Shown here: piece after piece, positions 56,590-64,000 of the stretch | Position numbering within the stretch: position 1 is the stretch's first letter | Layout of the letters: each line of letters opens with the position of its first letter | NCBI GenBank assembly: GCA_016716565.1 | Contig: JADJWC010000003.1 | Coordinates: 558,001 to 622,000, forward strand | Reading direction: 5' to 3' | DNA: 64,000 bases | Source of the DNA: a bacterium | GTDB lineage: Bacteria; Bacteroidota; Ignavibacteria; Ignavibacteriales; Ignavibacteriaceae | Position numbers and translations under genes: made by a program | Notes under the pieces: model-generated | What the model saw: the letters and a program-made list of their open reading frames with translations, nothing else | Databases searched by the model: none | Told to the model about the DNA's origin: nothing

Positions 56590-59532
56590 ATGAGATATTC
56601 TCATCTGTACAAATGCTGGTTTTTATTACTGATTGTAATATTTATGATAAATAATTTACATGCCCAGAAGCCACAAAACTATCCTTCGCTTCAGATAATT
56701 CCCGATGAAACTGAAGAGAGTTTTGTTCAGAATAATATGAGACTGAATAAAATTACTGGAGTACCTTTAGCTCTCTATAAACCAAATTATTCGGTTCGTC
56801 GGGATTCACCGGAAAAAATGGCAAGACAGTACCTTTCAGATAATTATAGGTTATTCCGGATCAGTGCTGATTTATCTGATTTAAAATATTTGAACACTAC
56901 AGAGACTCCAGGTGGATATCATGTTAGATTTCTTCAGTATAAAGGTGATTATCCGGTGTTTAATGCAAGAATTAATGTTACGATAAGTAGAGACAATCGA
57001 GTAGTTTTTGTTACTAATGGATTTAAATCCGGTTATGAAACGAAAGAAGAAGCTAACCTAAAAACGATTAATGTCACTAAGGAACAAGCTTTAATTTCTG
57101 CAAAAGAATACCTTGGAATAAAAGGAGCGATTGCGTTTGAAAAAAGCGAAACTGCAGTTTACTATAATAAAGGAACATTCCGCTTGGCACAGATTGTTAC
57201 AATCGTACCTTCTGAAGAACTTATTGGCGAATGGCAGATTATGATTGATGCACAGTCCGGTGAACTTTTCAGAGTTGAGGATGTTGCATGTTATTCGAAG
57301 CCACTTAGTAATCCATTGTTGGTTGATGGTACCGGTTATGTTTTTGATCCTGATCCGATTACCCACGCAAGAACTACTTATGGTAGCACAGGGTTTGTTG
57401 ATAATAACGATGCTGATTCAGATTCTCTTACTGCGCATCGTGAGCTGAGGACACTTAAGGATATTACATTTGATGGAAGTGTTTATACATTAAAAGGTCC
57501 CTGGGCAGAAATAAGAGATTTTGAATCACCATACACCGGCTTACACACAAATTCAACTAGTAATTTCTTGTTCACAAGATTTAATGACAACTTTGAAGCA
57601 GTCAACGTTTATTTCCACATAGATAATTCTATGAGATGGGTAAACAATTCTCTTGGTTTTACTTTAACACCATATCAATATGTTGGCGGTGTTCGATTTG
57701 ATCCTCATGGACTCAGTGGTTCCGACAATTCTCACTATATCACTTCTACGGGAAGTATTGCATACGGTGATGGCGGTGTTGATGATGCAGAAGATCTTGG
57801 TGTAGTTCTTCACGAACTATGTCATGGTATTCATGATTGGATTACTGCAGGTGGTCTTTCACAGGTTGAAGGACTAAGCGAAGGAAGCTGTGACTATTGG
57901 GCAACATCTTACATAAGAAGTACAGGTTACTGGACTCCGGCATATCCCGCATATAATTGGGTTTTCATTTGGGATGGTCACAATCCATTCTGGGCAGGCA
58001 GAATAACAAATTATACTGCACATTATCCGGAAGGATTAACTGGAACAATCCATACGGATGGACAAATGTGGTCATCCTCATTGATGTCTATCTACGATCT
58101 TATTGGAAAAATTCCTACAGACAAAAACTTCCTCGAAGCTTTATCTATGACAGATGGAAGTTCAGGGCAGCAGGATGCAGCTAATGCCTTCATTGCTGCC
58201 GATCAATTACTATACGGAGGTGGTCATCTCACACAAATTATTCCTGTGTTTGCTGACAGGGGTTATATTGAAGGACCAATTGCAGCAGACTTTATGGCAG
58301 ATGTCACCAATGGACAAGCACCGTTAACTGTGCATTTTACTGATTTGTCAATCTCACAACCAAATCCAATTATTTCCTGGCAATGGGATTTTAATAATGA
58401 TGGAATAACTGATGCAACTTCTCAGAATCCAACCTGGATATATTCAGACTTTGGAATATTTTCTGTTAAACTTACTGTTTCTGATGGAACAAATGTGGAT
58501 ACAGAAACTAAGATCGATTATATAACTGTTACAGATCCTAACCAGGTGACTGATACACTATTTATTGACAAATTTGAAGCAGGTCTCGGAAATTGGACAA
58601 TCACAAATAATGGTGGAACCTGCGTTTGGGAAATTATTACTCCGCCTTATCCTAATGCATACACTCTTCCTGCAGCATCCTCTGGTGGATTGCTTGCTGC
58701 TGATTCTGATGAATGCGGAAGCGGTACTACTATGAATACCACAGCTACAATAAATCAAATATTAGATTTTTCAATTTATGATGTAGTTACAATTGAGTTC
58801 GATAATGACTGGAATATATATGATGCACAAGATGAAGCTCATGTCGAAGTCAGTACTAACGGCGGCTCAACATGGGTCGGAGTTTGGGATCAGATCGGTA
58901 CAGATATCAGAAATACGCACGAGACAATAAACATTTCTTCGTTAGCTGCTGGTAAATCAAATGTTAAAATTAGAGTAAGATCTGTACAGCCAGGATGGGA
59001 TTGGTGGTGGGTGATTGATAACTTTAATGTTTATGGAACATATGTCCAACCATCAAATACATTCCAATTTTCAGTTAATATTAACAATGGCTGGAATATG
59101 GTATCAATACCTGGATTACATCCTGTAGATCAGAATGTAAGTACCTGGTGGGAATTTAGAGATTTCGCAACCAATGTATTCGGATATAACAATGGATATT
59201 ATACTGTAAATACAGCTGAACCTACTGAAGGTTACTGGATGAAACATACTGGAACCAGAACATATAATACCGGAGATGAATGGCCGGCAAGCGGAATAAT
59301 TAAAGTTCCACACGACACACTTCAAAATATAAACGGATGGAAAATGTTAGGTGTATATGAGTGTCCAGTGGCAGTAGTTGATATTCAAACTATACCTCCA
59401 AATTGTTTAAATCTTCCGGTATATGGATACAATAATGGATATCAAATTGTAGATACACTATATCCCGGTTATGGATATTATGTAAAAGGTTCATGCTCGG
59501 CTGTGATATTTCCTCCTTGTAAGTTTGCATAG
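56590..59532 (+). CDS. M36-like metallopeptidase with PKD and MAM-like domains, T9SS cargo, main fragment
   Basis: I use ATG 56590, preceded by GGAGG at 56577-56581. The frame also opens at TTG 56575, but that codon adjoins the ribosome binding site itself. Signal peptide about 26 residues. An FTP-type propeptide region (27-235, GYHVRFLQYKGDYPVFNARI) is followed by a metallopeptidase domain (240-565) with HELCH at residues 408-412 and the downstream glutamate in GLSEGSCDYWA, as in fungalysin/thermolysin-like enzymes. A PKD domain (about 565-650) and a MAM-like domain (656-818), closely similar to that of the gene at 43469, come next. The cassette begins at 59059 with a divergent second repeat (GWKMLGVYECPVAVVD; GYGYYVKGSC). 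The frame ends at TAG 59530 because of one extra T; the tail is in the next two entries. Confidence 0.82.
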   Translation: MRYSHLYKCWFLLLIVIFMINNLHAQKPQNYPSLQIIPDETEESFVQNNMRLNKITGVPLALYKPNYSVRRDSPEKMARQYLSDNYRLFRISADLSDLKYLNTTETPGGYHVRFLQYKGDYPVFNARINVTISRDNRVVFVTNGFKSGYETKEEANLKTINVTKEQALISAKEYLGIKGAIAFEKSETAVYYNKGTFRLAQIVTIVPSEELIGEWQIMIDAQSGELFRVEDVACYSKPLSNPLLVDGTGYVFDPDPITHARTTYGSTGFVDNNDADSDSLTAHRELRTLKDITFDGSVYTLKGPWAEIRDFESPYTGLHTNSTSNFLFTRFNDNFEAVNVYFHIDNSMRWVNNSLGFTLTPYQYVGGVRFDPHGLSGSDNSHYITSTGSIAYGDGGVDDAEDLGVVLHELCHGIHDWITAGGLSQVEGLSEGSCDYWATSYIRSTGYWTPAYPAYNWVFIWDGHNPFWAGRITNYTAHYPEGLTGTIHTDGQMWSSSLMSIYDLIGKIPTDKNFLEALSMTDGSSGQQDAANAFIAADQLLYGGGHLTQIIPVFADRGYIEGPIAADFMADVTNGQAPLTVHFTDLSISQPNPIISWQWDFNNDGITDATSQNPTWIYSDFGIFSVKLTVSDGTNVDTETKIDYITVTDPNQVTDTLFIDKFEAGLGNWTITNNGGTCVWEIITPPYPNAYTLPAASSGGLLAADSDECGSGTTMNTTATINQILDFSIYDVVTIEFDNDWNIYDAQDEAHVEVSTNGGSTWVGVWDQIGTDIRNTHETINISSLAAGKSNVKIRVRSVQPGWDWWWVIDNFNVYGTYVQPSNTFQFSVNINNGWNMVSIPGLHPVDQNVSTWWEFRDFATNVFGYNNGYYTVNTAEPTEGYWMKHTGTRTYNTGDEWPASGIIKVPHDTLQNINGWKMLGVYECPVAVVDIQTIPPNCLNLPVYGYNNGYQIVDTLYPGYGYYVKGSCSAVIFPPCKFA

Positions 59533-59827
59533 TAATAATAAAATTGTAAAATATATTGATGATGATTGGGGTAAAATTACAATAACAGATGCAGCAGGAA
59601 TAAGCTACACGTTGTATGTAGTAAAAGGACAGGTAGACTTAAGTCAATACGATTTACCACCGGCACCACCGGCAGGAATGTTTGACATCAGATACGAAAG
59701 TGGAAGGATAGCAGAAGATATCAATAGTTCACTGAAAACGATAGATCTGAGTGGAGTAACATATCCATTGACAGTAAGAGTAGAAGGAATGGATATCAGG
59801 TTGATGGATGAACAGGAAAGATGTTGA
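59525..59827 (+). CDS. Tail fragment 1 of the frameshifted metallopeptidase (LPPxPP domain)
   Basis: Opens at a TTG, but the meaningful reading starts near 59531. Removing one T in GCATAG restores FASNNKIVKYIDDDWGK from the previous frame. It encodes the third cassette domain (DAAGISYTLYVVKGQ, DLPPAPPAGMFDIRY, TVRVEGMDIRLMDE), class II in type. It ends in a second frameshift: GATGAACAGGAAAG here versus GATGAAAGCGGAAAG in other copies, one base short. Confidence 0.75.
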   Translation: MHSNNKIVKYIDDDWGKITITDAAGISYTLYVVKGQVDLSQYDLPPAPPAGMFDIRYESGRIAEDINSSLKTIDLSGVTYPLTVRVEGMDIRLMDEQERC

Positions 59828-60177
59828 ATACAAATCTGAAAGATGGCGAAGATGTAGTGATCAGTGACGCAACAATACAGAAGCTGATGGTAAGTGGCGA
59901 ATTGTTACCAACAGTCTACTCATTAGAGCAGAACTATCCGAACCCATTTAACCCAAGCACAGTAATAGAGTTCTCATTGCCGGAGGATGTGGCAAATGTG
60001 AAATTATCAATATACAATGCATTGGGAGAAAAGGTAGCCGAGTTGGTTAACACATCATTGCAGGCTGGAAGATATCAATACCAGTGGAATGCAAGAGATG
60101 TAGCAACCGGAATGTATATCTATGAATTACTTACAGATAAATTTGTGTCTGTTAAAAAAATGATTTTAATTAAATAA
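59821..60177 (+). CDS. Tail fragment 2 of the frameshifted metallopeptidase (T9SS tag)
   Basis: 118 codons from ATG 59821 back in the original frame of the metallopeptidase; the two frameshifts cancel. It encodes MLNTNLKDGEDVVISDAT, then the T9SS tag (NYPNPFNPS) to MILIK. Not an independent gene. Its last 250 bases are nearly identical to copies E and O. Confidence 0.75.
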   Translation: MLNTNLKDGEDVVISDATIQKLMVSGELLPTVYSLEQNYPNPFNPSTVIEFSLPEDVANVKLSIYNALGEKVAELVNTSLQAGRYQYQWNARDVATGMYIYELLTDKFVSVKKMILIK

Positions 60178-60216
60178 CTAATCAAACAGAATTTATATTA
60201 TCTTATTCAAATTATT

Positions 60217-60792
60217 ATGAAAAACTACTCAAGAACTATAATCGTATTATTTATTCTGTTAAATTTTACAGGTATCGCACAAACAGATAAAAATTTTCAA
60301 TCTACAACTGCTCCTGATATTGGCGGTTTACATTTCCTCAAAGAGAGTGACCACAAATTGGATGACAGTACTTATACTGACATCATTCAACTGACTAAGC
60401 TTACAGGAAAAGTACAGGCCTTGCAGTTCAGAATATTATTTAATAAGTCAGACGACGATACCGCAATACTCACATTCAAGGATGTTCAAAAAGGATCAGA
60501 TTTAAAAGATCCAAGCTGGTTGCTAGACTATAACGTAATTAAAGGTTCAAACACGGCTGACGATGAAATTTACGTGGTGCTATATAATTCCAACCTGCAG
60601 GGTGGATTGCCACCTGGAGACCATAATGATTTAGTCAGAGTAGTTTATGAAATTATCGATGTTGTAGCTTCTGCAAAGGAAATTAAATCGTCCATAAAAA
60701 TATCTCATGCTCAGGCTTCTACATTTAATGGATTTCCAATTAACATTGAACCAACACTTGATGAATTTAAAGTTTATGTGAAAAGTAAGTAG
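60217..60792 (+). CDS. Small secreted cohesin-like protein without sorting tag
   Basis: 191 residues with a signal peptide (TIIVLFILLNFTGIAQ). The mature protein is a single beta-sandwich collinear with residues about 950-1105 of the ASH-repeat protein (shared ALQFRI, QKGSD, VLYNSN, PGDxND/N, S.A.STFNGFPI/EGSTYQGLPV). It has no T9SS tag and no dockerin. It follows the metallopeptidase by 39 bases and is probably cotranscribed with it. It could be a free binding partner, or a remnant of a larger protein. Function unknown. Confidence 0.75.
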   Translation: MKNYSRTIIVLFILLNFTGIAQTDKNFQSTTAPDIGGLHFLKESDHKLDDSTYTDIIQLTKLTGKVQALQFRILFNKSDDDTAILTFKDVQKGSDLKDPSWLLDYNVIKGSNTADDEIYVVLYNSNLQGGLPPGDHNDLVRVVYEIIDVVASAKEIKSSIKISHAQASTFNGFPINIEPTLDEFKVYVKSK

Positions 60793-61074
60793 CAGTTTAA
60801 TCCTCTTAAAAATTTTACAGGAGATTAATTAATTTATTTTTCTTCAAAAAGAAGTCAATTCTTGAGCAATTTTATTTATTAGTGAAGTTTAATCAATAAC
60901 AATTGGACCATTTTCCATTAGATAGTGGCTTTAGCCAATTCCTAAAATATTTTTTCCCATCTACTGTGTAAAATGAATTTTATAAGAACTTTTGTTTGCC
61001 TGATAACAATTCTTACTTGTCCAATGTAATTATTTTGAATAGGTTAGCATTAGAATTATTTCAGGGAAGGTGTT
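60793..61074 (+). other. AT-rich intergenic region
   Basis: 282 bases; no ORF, hairpin with T run or repeat that I can support. A purine-rich GGGAAGG precedes the next start. Confidence 0.35.
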
Positions 61075-62259
61075 ATGCTGTACTTACTAAGAATTTTACT
61101 AATCACTTCATTTCTCTATTTGTATTTACCAAAAGATTTATCCGCACAGCAGCAAAGAAATCCTGTGCTTGAATATTGCACAGGAACATGGTGTCAATGG
61201 TGTCCCTGTGGGCATATAGTTATAGAGCAGATAAAAGCCAGTATACCGAATGCGATTTTTCTCGGTTATCATGGTCCGGCTGGTAGTAGTGATCCCTTTG
61301 ATGATTTTCCCGGTAATTCAATAATTAGTTTTTTAACATTCTCAGCTTACCCAACTGGTATTATTGATAGAACCAGTGCACCGGTCGGTCGTGAGTCCTG
61401 GTTCAATTCTGTAAATAATAGAAATAGTGTCCCGGCAAATGTAAGTATTGCCACAAATGGTACATTCAACCCGGTTAACCGCTTACTGAATTTAAATATT
61501 AATTCAACAGCTCTTCAAAATTTATCAGGAACATTTAAAATGAATCTTATAATCATTGAAGATAGTTTAGTATATCCTCAATCTGGAAATACCAGTTGTC
61601 CTGGAGGGAGTCAATATGTTCATGACAATGTTGTCCGGGCAATGATTAATGGTGCTGAAGGAGAGATGTTGGTTAACGGATCAACCTGGAATATGGGGGA
61701 AACAATATCAAAGAACATTCAATATACAGTTCCGGCAAATTTTGTGATAGGAAGATGTCATCTGGTTATATTGGTTTACAAGGTTCAGTCGCCATTTTAT
61801 TTATCTCAGATTCAACAAGCAGTCAAGTTTACTTTAACAAATCTATCTCAAATCTCTATAACGGTTACCTCGCCTAATGGAGGAGAAAATATATTGGGTG
61901 GAAGTAATTATGATGTAACCTGGATAGCACAGAATACAGATTCAGTCAAGATCGAATTTTCTTCGGATTCTGGAATTACCTGGCTTCCGGTTGTAAATTC
62001 ATATTTAAATACCGGTTCATTTGAGTGGGATGTTCCAGAAACTTCATCAACAAATTGCAAAATCCGGATATCAAGTACTGTTAGTCCTGCAAATTATGAT
62101 GTAAGTAATAATTCATTCACAATCTATCCATTTCAATTTGATGTTTTCACCGGGTGGAATTTAATTTCTGTTCCAATTCTAAGCGAAGATATGAGCAAAA
62201 CATTTTGTTTCCAAACGCAATATCTGGTGCTTACAGATACAACAATGGTTATTCAATAG
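61075..62259 (+). CDS. Omp28-like secreted protein with Ig repeat, main fragment (frameshifted)
   Basis: Signal peptide (about 24 residues). Residues 25-260 match the Omp28-related thioredoxin-like layout: LEYCTGTWCQWCPCGHIV with a CxxC pair, FLGYHGPAGSSDPFD, and AYPTGIIDR with a cis-Pro-like position. Residues about 262-355 are one Ig repeat of the type found in the gene at 12309 (VTSPNGGENILGGSNYDVTW). The first WN...GYW repeat then starts (GWNLISVP) but the frame fails near 62210: one T is missing before CCAAACGC, and the protein stops at TAG 62257. It probably binds or handles peptide or protein ligands at the surface; a redox role is only suggested by CxxC. Confidence 0.8.
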   Translation: MLYLLRILLITSFLYLYLPKDLSAQQQRNPVLEYCTGTWCQWCPCGHIVIEQIKASIPNAIFLGYHGPAGSSDPFDDFPGNSIISFLTFSAYPTGIIDRTSAPVGRESWFNSVNNRNSVPANVSIATNGTFNPVNRLLNLNINSTALQNLSGTFKMNLIIIEDSLVYPQSGNTSCPGGSQYVHDNVVRAMINGAEGEMLVNGSTWNMGETISKNIQYTVPANFVIGRCHLVILVYKVQSPFYLSQIQQAVKFTLTNLSQISITVTSPNGGENILGGSNYDVTWIAQNTDSVKIEFSSDSGITWLPVVNSYLNTGSFEWDVPETSSTNCKIRISSTVSPANYDVSNNSFTIYPFQFDVFTGWNLISVPILSEDMSKTFCFQTQYLVLTDTTMVIQ

Positions 62260-62579
62260 TTGATACTTTAAGAAATGCAGAAGGTTATTGGCTTAAATTT
62301 AATACTGGGGAAATTATCGATGTCTATGGCAACTTTATTACACAGAATTCTGTGAATGTAGTTAGTGGATGGAATATCATTGGACCATTTGATGAAGTAG
62401 TAAATATTAATTCAATCACTACCCAACCACCCAACCTTTTAGCATCTTCATTTTATGGATATGGCGGCGGATACTATGTCGCAAATGTACTTGAACCGGG
62501 AAGGGGGTACTGGATTAAAGCAAATGAAAACGGAATAATTCAACTAAATACAAATTTCTTTAAGAAGGATCGAGATTAA
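62154..62579 (+). CDS. C-terminal fragment of the Omp28-like protein (WN...GYW pair, no T9SS tag)
   Basis: Opens at a GTG, but the first 19 codons are an out-of-frame reading of the previous gene; homology starts near 62214 (FPNAISGAYRYNNGY). It encodes the end of the first repeat (EGYWLKFNTG) and the second repeat (GWNIIGPF, GRGYWIKANENG). The protein ends at NFFKKDRD, with no LPPxPP domain and no NYPNPFNP tag. This short form may show the WN...GYW pair working as a terminal domain, or a loss of the tag. Confidence 0.72.
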   Translation: MEFNFCSNSKRRYEQNILFPNAISGAYRYNNGYSIVDTLRNAEGYWLKFNTGEIIDVYGNFITQNSVNVVSGWNIIGPFDEVVNINSITTQPPNLLASSFYGYGGGYYVANVLEPGRGYWIKANENGIIQLNTNFFKKDRD

Positions 62580-62682
62580 TTTATAATTAACTGTATTAAA
62601 ATAGTCCGATATTTGAGCTCAATTGATGCTTACTGGTTGATTACGGCATTAGAAAAATCAATTTCAATGCTATAATATCAAA

Positions 62683-63846
62683 TTATCGGATTCTCTTAAA
62701 CTCAATTCTTCTGTTGATTCTTCTGTTTTCGGCAGTCTCATTTGGTACTCTTGGGAAATCTTCTCCATAGCCTCTTGCTAATATCCTATCTGGTGCAATT
62801 CCATTTTTAATTAACCAGAATCTAACAGCTTCAGCTCTCTTCTGCGATAGTATTTTATTATTAGCTTCACTCCCTACATTGTCCGTGTGTCCGCTAATTT
62901 CAACAACGATATCAGGATATTCTTGCAAAGTTTCAAGAGCACCCCGTAGCACAAATTCTGATTCAGGTTCAATCTCAGATTTACCAGTTGCAAATGTTAT
63001 TCCTTCAAGTACAATCGGAACATTTAATTTTATAATATCATCTGAAGGATCCAATGGATTTGTTTCCCGACGTACTTCGGTAAAGTCATCTACTGATCCA
63101 TCATCTGTGTCTCTATCCAGCGGATTTGTTTCGTACTTAATAACTTCTTCTCCATCTGATAGTCCGTCAAGATCGCTATCTAAATTTGTCGGGTTTGTCA
63201 AATAATTATTTACTTCGGCACCATCTGATAAGCCATCACCATCAGTATCAGATTTTAGTGGATTTGTCAGATATTGGAGGATTTCAGAACTATCCGTTAA
63301 ATCATCATTATCGGTATCTTGTTTTAAGGGATTTGTTGTATGAACGAGTACTTCATCTCCATCCGTCAATCCATCTTCATCAGTATCAGCAATTAAAGGA
63401 TTTGTATGAAACATCATAATTTCATCATAATCACTTAACTTATCATCATCACTATCAGATTTTGTTGGGATAGTACTCCAGGTTAAAACTTCTTCACCGT
63501 CAGTTAATCCATCACCATCGGTATCGGGATTCCTTGGATCACAGCCCAATTCTCCTTCTTCACATCTGCCAAGTTTGTCATTATCCCTATCCGAATCACA
63601 ACTTTCGGTTATCATCGTAAGTCCTAGCCCAATATTGAAATAAGATTCCCAGGTTTCATCATTTTCATTTCTATAACCTTCAACATCAAATCCTGTAGTA
63701 AATCCTCCGCCGAGTGACAAGTCAAACAAAAAATTGTCTGATAAAGGAAACTCAGCACCTAATCCAACAGGTATCAATCCAGTCCAGCCAGCAGCCTTTG
63801 CATTATTTTCACCTGGAATACCTATGGAGTACTGTTGTAAGGTCAT
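62683..63846 (-). CDS. OmpA-family outer-membrane protein with TSP3 calcium repeats (N-terminus missing by frameshift)
   Basis: The 387 visible residues begin inside a beta-barrel-like region (GLIPVGLGAEFPLSDNFLFDLSLGGGF). Then come thrombospondin type 3 repeats with DTDGDGLTDGEEV, DTDEDGLTDGDEV and DSDLDGLSDGEEV (calcium-binding). The C-terminus is an OmpA peptidoglycan-binding domain: FATGKSEIEP, GHTDNVGSEANNKILSQKRA, and ENRRINRRIEF. It would link the outer membrane to the wall. ATG 63846 is not the true start: the barrel continues upstream in another frame (next entry). It is the only minus-strand gene, and its end faces the cargo island. Confidence 0.85.
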   Translation of the reverse strand: MTLQQYSIGIPGENNAKAAGWTGLIPVGLGAEFPLSDNFLFDLSLGGGFTTGFDVEGYRNENDETWESYFNIGLGLTMITESCDSDRDNDKLGRCEEGELGCDPRNPDTDGDGLTDGEEVLTWSTIPTKSDSDDDKLSDYDEIMMFHTNPLIADTDEDGLTDGDEVLVHTTNPLKQDTDNDDLTDSSEILQYLTNPLKSDTDGDGLSDGAEVNNYLTNPTNLDSDLDGLSDGEEVIKYETNPLDRDTDDGSVDDFTEVRRETNPLDPSDDIIKLNVPIVLEGITFATGKSEIEPESEFVLRGALETLQEYPDIVVEISGHTDNVGSEANNKILSQKRAEAVRFWLIKNGIAPDRILARGYGEDFPRVPNETAENRRINRRIEFKRIR

Positions 63847-64000
63847 AGCTCATCATTCCGCCGCCCACATATAAGTACGGATTCCAACTTGGTATATCCC
63901 ACGGTGCAATCCTGAAGGTAAGGTTAACTGGAATTATTGTTGTTCTGTATTCACCATAATTTTCATCGGGACTATCGAAGTATGCTTTACCGGTGTAAAT
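63809..64000 (-). CDS. N-terminal part of the OmpA/TSP3 protein, cut by window end and frameshifted
   Basis: The frame is open from the right edge and reads ...TTIIPVNLTFRIAPWDIP then NPYLYVGGGMMSYDL, a typical outer-membrane beta-barrel, before running into a stop. Dropping one T at about 63841 joins it to LQQYSIGIPGEN of the main fragment. The gene begins beyond base 64000. Confidence 0.65.
   Translation of the reverse strand: MYTGKAYFDSPDENYGEYRTTIIPVNLTFRIAPWDIPSWNPYLYVGGGMMSYDLTTVLHRYSR

Larger units (their letters stand above)
59059..60177 (+). repeat. Chimeric cassette, copy U
   Basis: The first half is diverged in DNA and protein; the second half (from 59590) is nearly identical to class II copies. 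This is a sharp change of similarity within one cassette. Confidence 0.75.

Overview
The window holds a dense island of secreted and cell-surface protein genes. All face right except one outer-membrane gene at the right edge. Sixteen of the predicted products end in a type A sorting domain of the type IX secretion system (T9SS), with the NYPNPFNP-type motif and a C-terminal KKMLLLK-like end. That tag, the AT-rich DNA, the domain repertoire (beta-helix 'DGDTRNATTPDIGADE', gingipain-like, Omp28-like) and the TSP3/OmpA protein suggest a member of Ignavibacteria or a close relative in the Bacteroidota/Chlorobi group. This is inferred from protein style; there is no rRNA or marker gene in the window. 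I found no tRNA, rRNA, CRISPR array, transposase or phage gene.

Layout: 1-6524, a beta-helix multidomain protein, cut by the window edge and frameshifted. 6920-15040, a kelch/lectin protein, an Ig-repeat protein and a small LPPxPP-domain protein, each followed by its own hairpin. 15364-33524, a probable operon (gaps of 15-78 bases, one ATGA overlap): C25-like peptidase, BNR propeller, second propeller, sialidase-like propeller, small LPPxPP protein, nuclease-like EEP protein, M14 carboxypeptidase, S8 subtilase. 33668-46908, lectin-like protein, M28 peptidase, S8 peptidase, sialidase-like protein (frameshifted). 47046-53708, FG-GAP protein that lost its sorting tag, then a protein with eight near-identical 103-residue ASH repeats. 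54059-62579, a cohesin-like protein, an M36-like metallopeptidase (frameshifted twice), a small cohesin-like protein, an Omp28-like protein (frameshifted). 62683-64000, minus strand, OmpA/TSP3 outer-membrane protein (frameshifted, cut by the edge).

The most striking structure is a 'variable head, constant tail' design. At least ten genes with unrelated N-terminal domains (proteases, propellers, beta-helix, cohesins) carry the same roughly 370-residue C-terminal cassette: two WN...GYW repeats, an LPPxPPxGxFDxR domain, then the T9SS tag. The DNA of these cassettes is nearly identical in seven genes and is mosaic between two allele classes, which points to gene conversion. A second C-terminal system, a dockerin-like EF-hand module, replaces the T9SS tag in three adjacent hydrolases (nuclease, carboxypeptidase, subtilase), while other genes here carry cohesin-like domains. 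This suggests a non-cellulosomal surface assembly.

Six single-base frameshifts, one truncated gene with a leftover tag, and two palindromic repeats inserted in frame in sorting tags complete the picture. Whether the frameshifts are real or assembly errors cannot be decided from the sequence alone.
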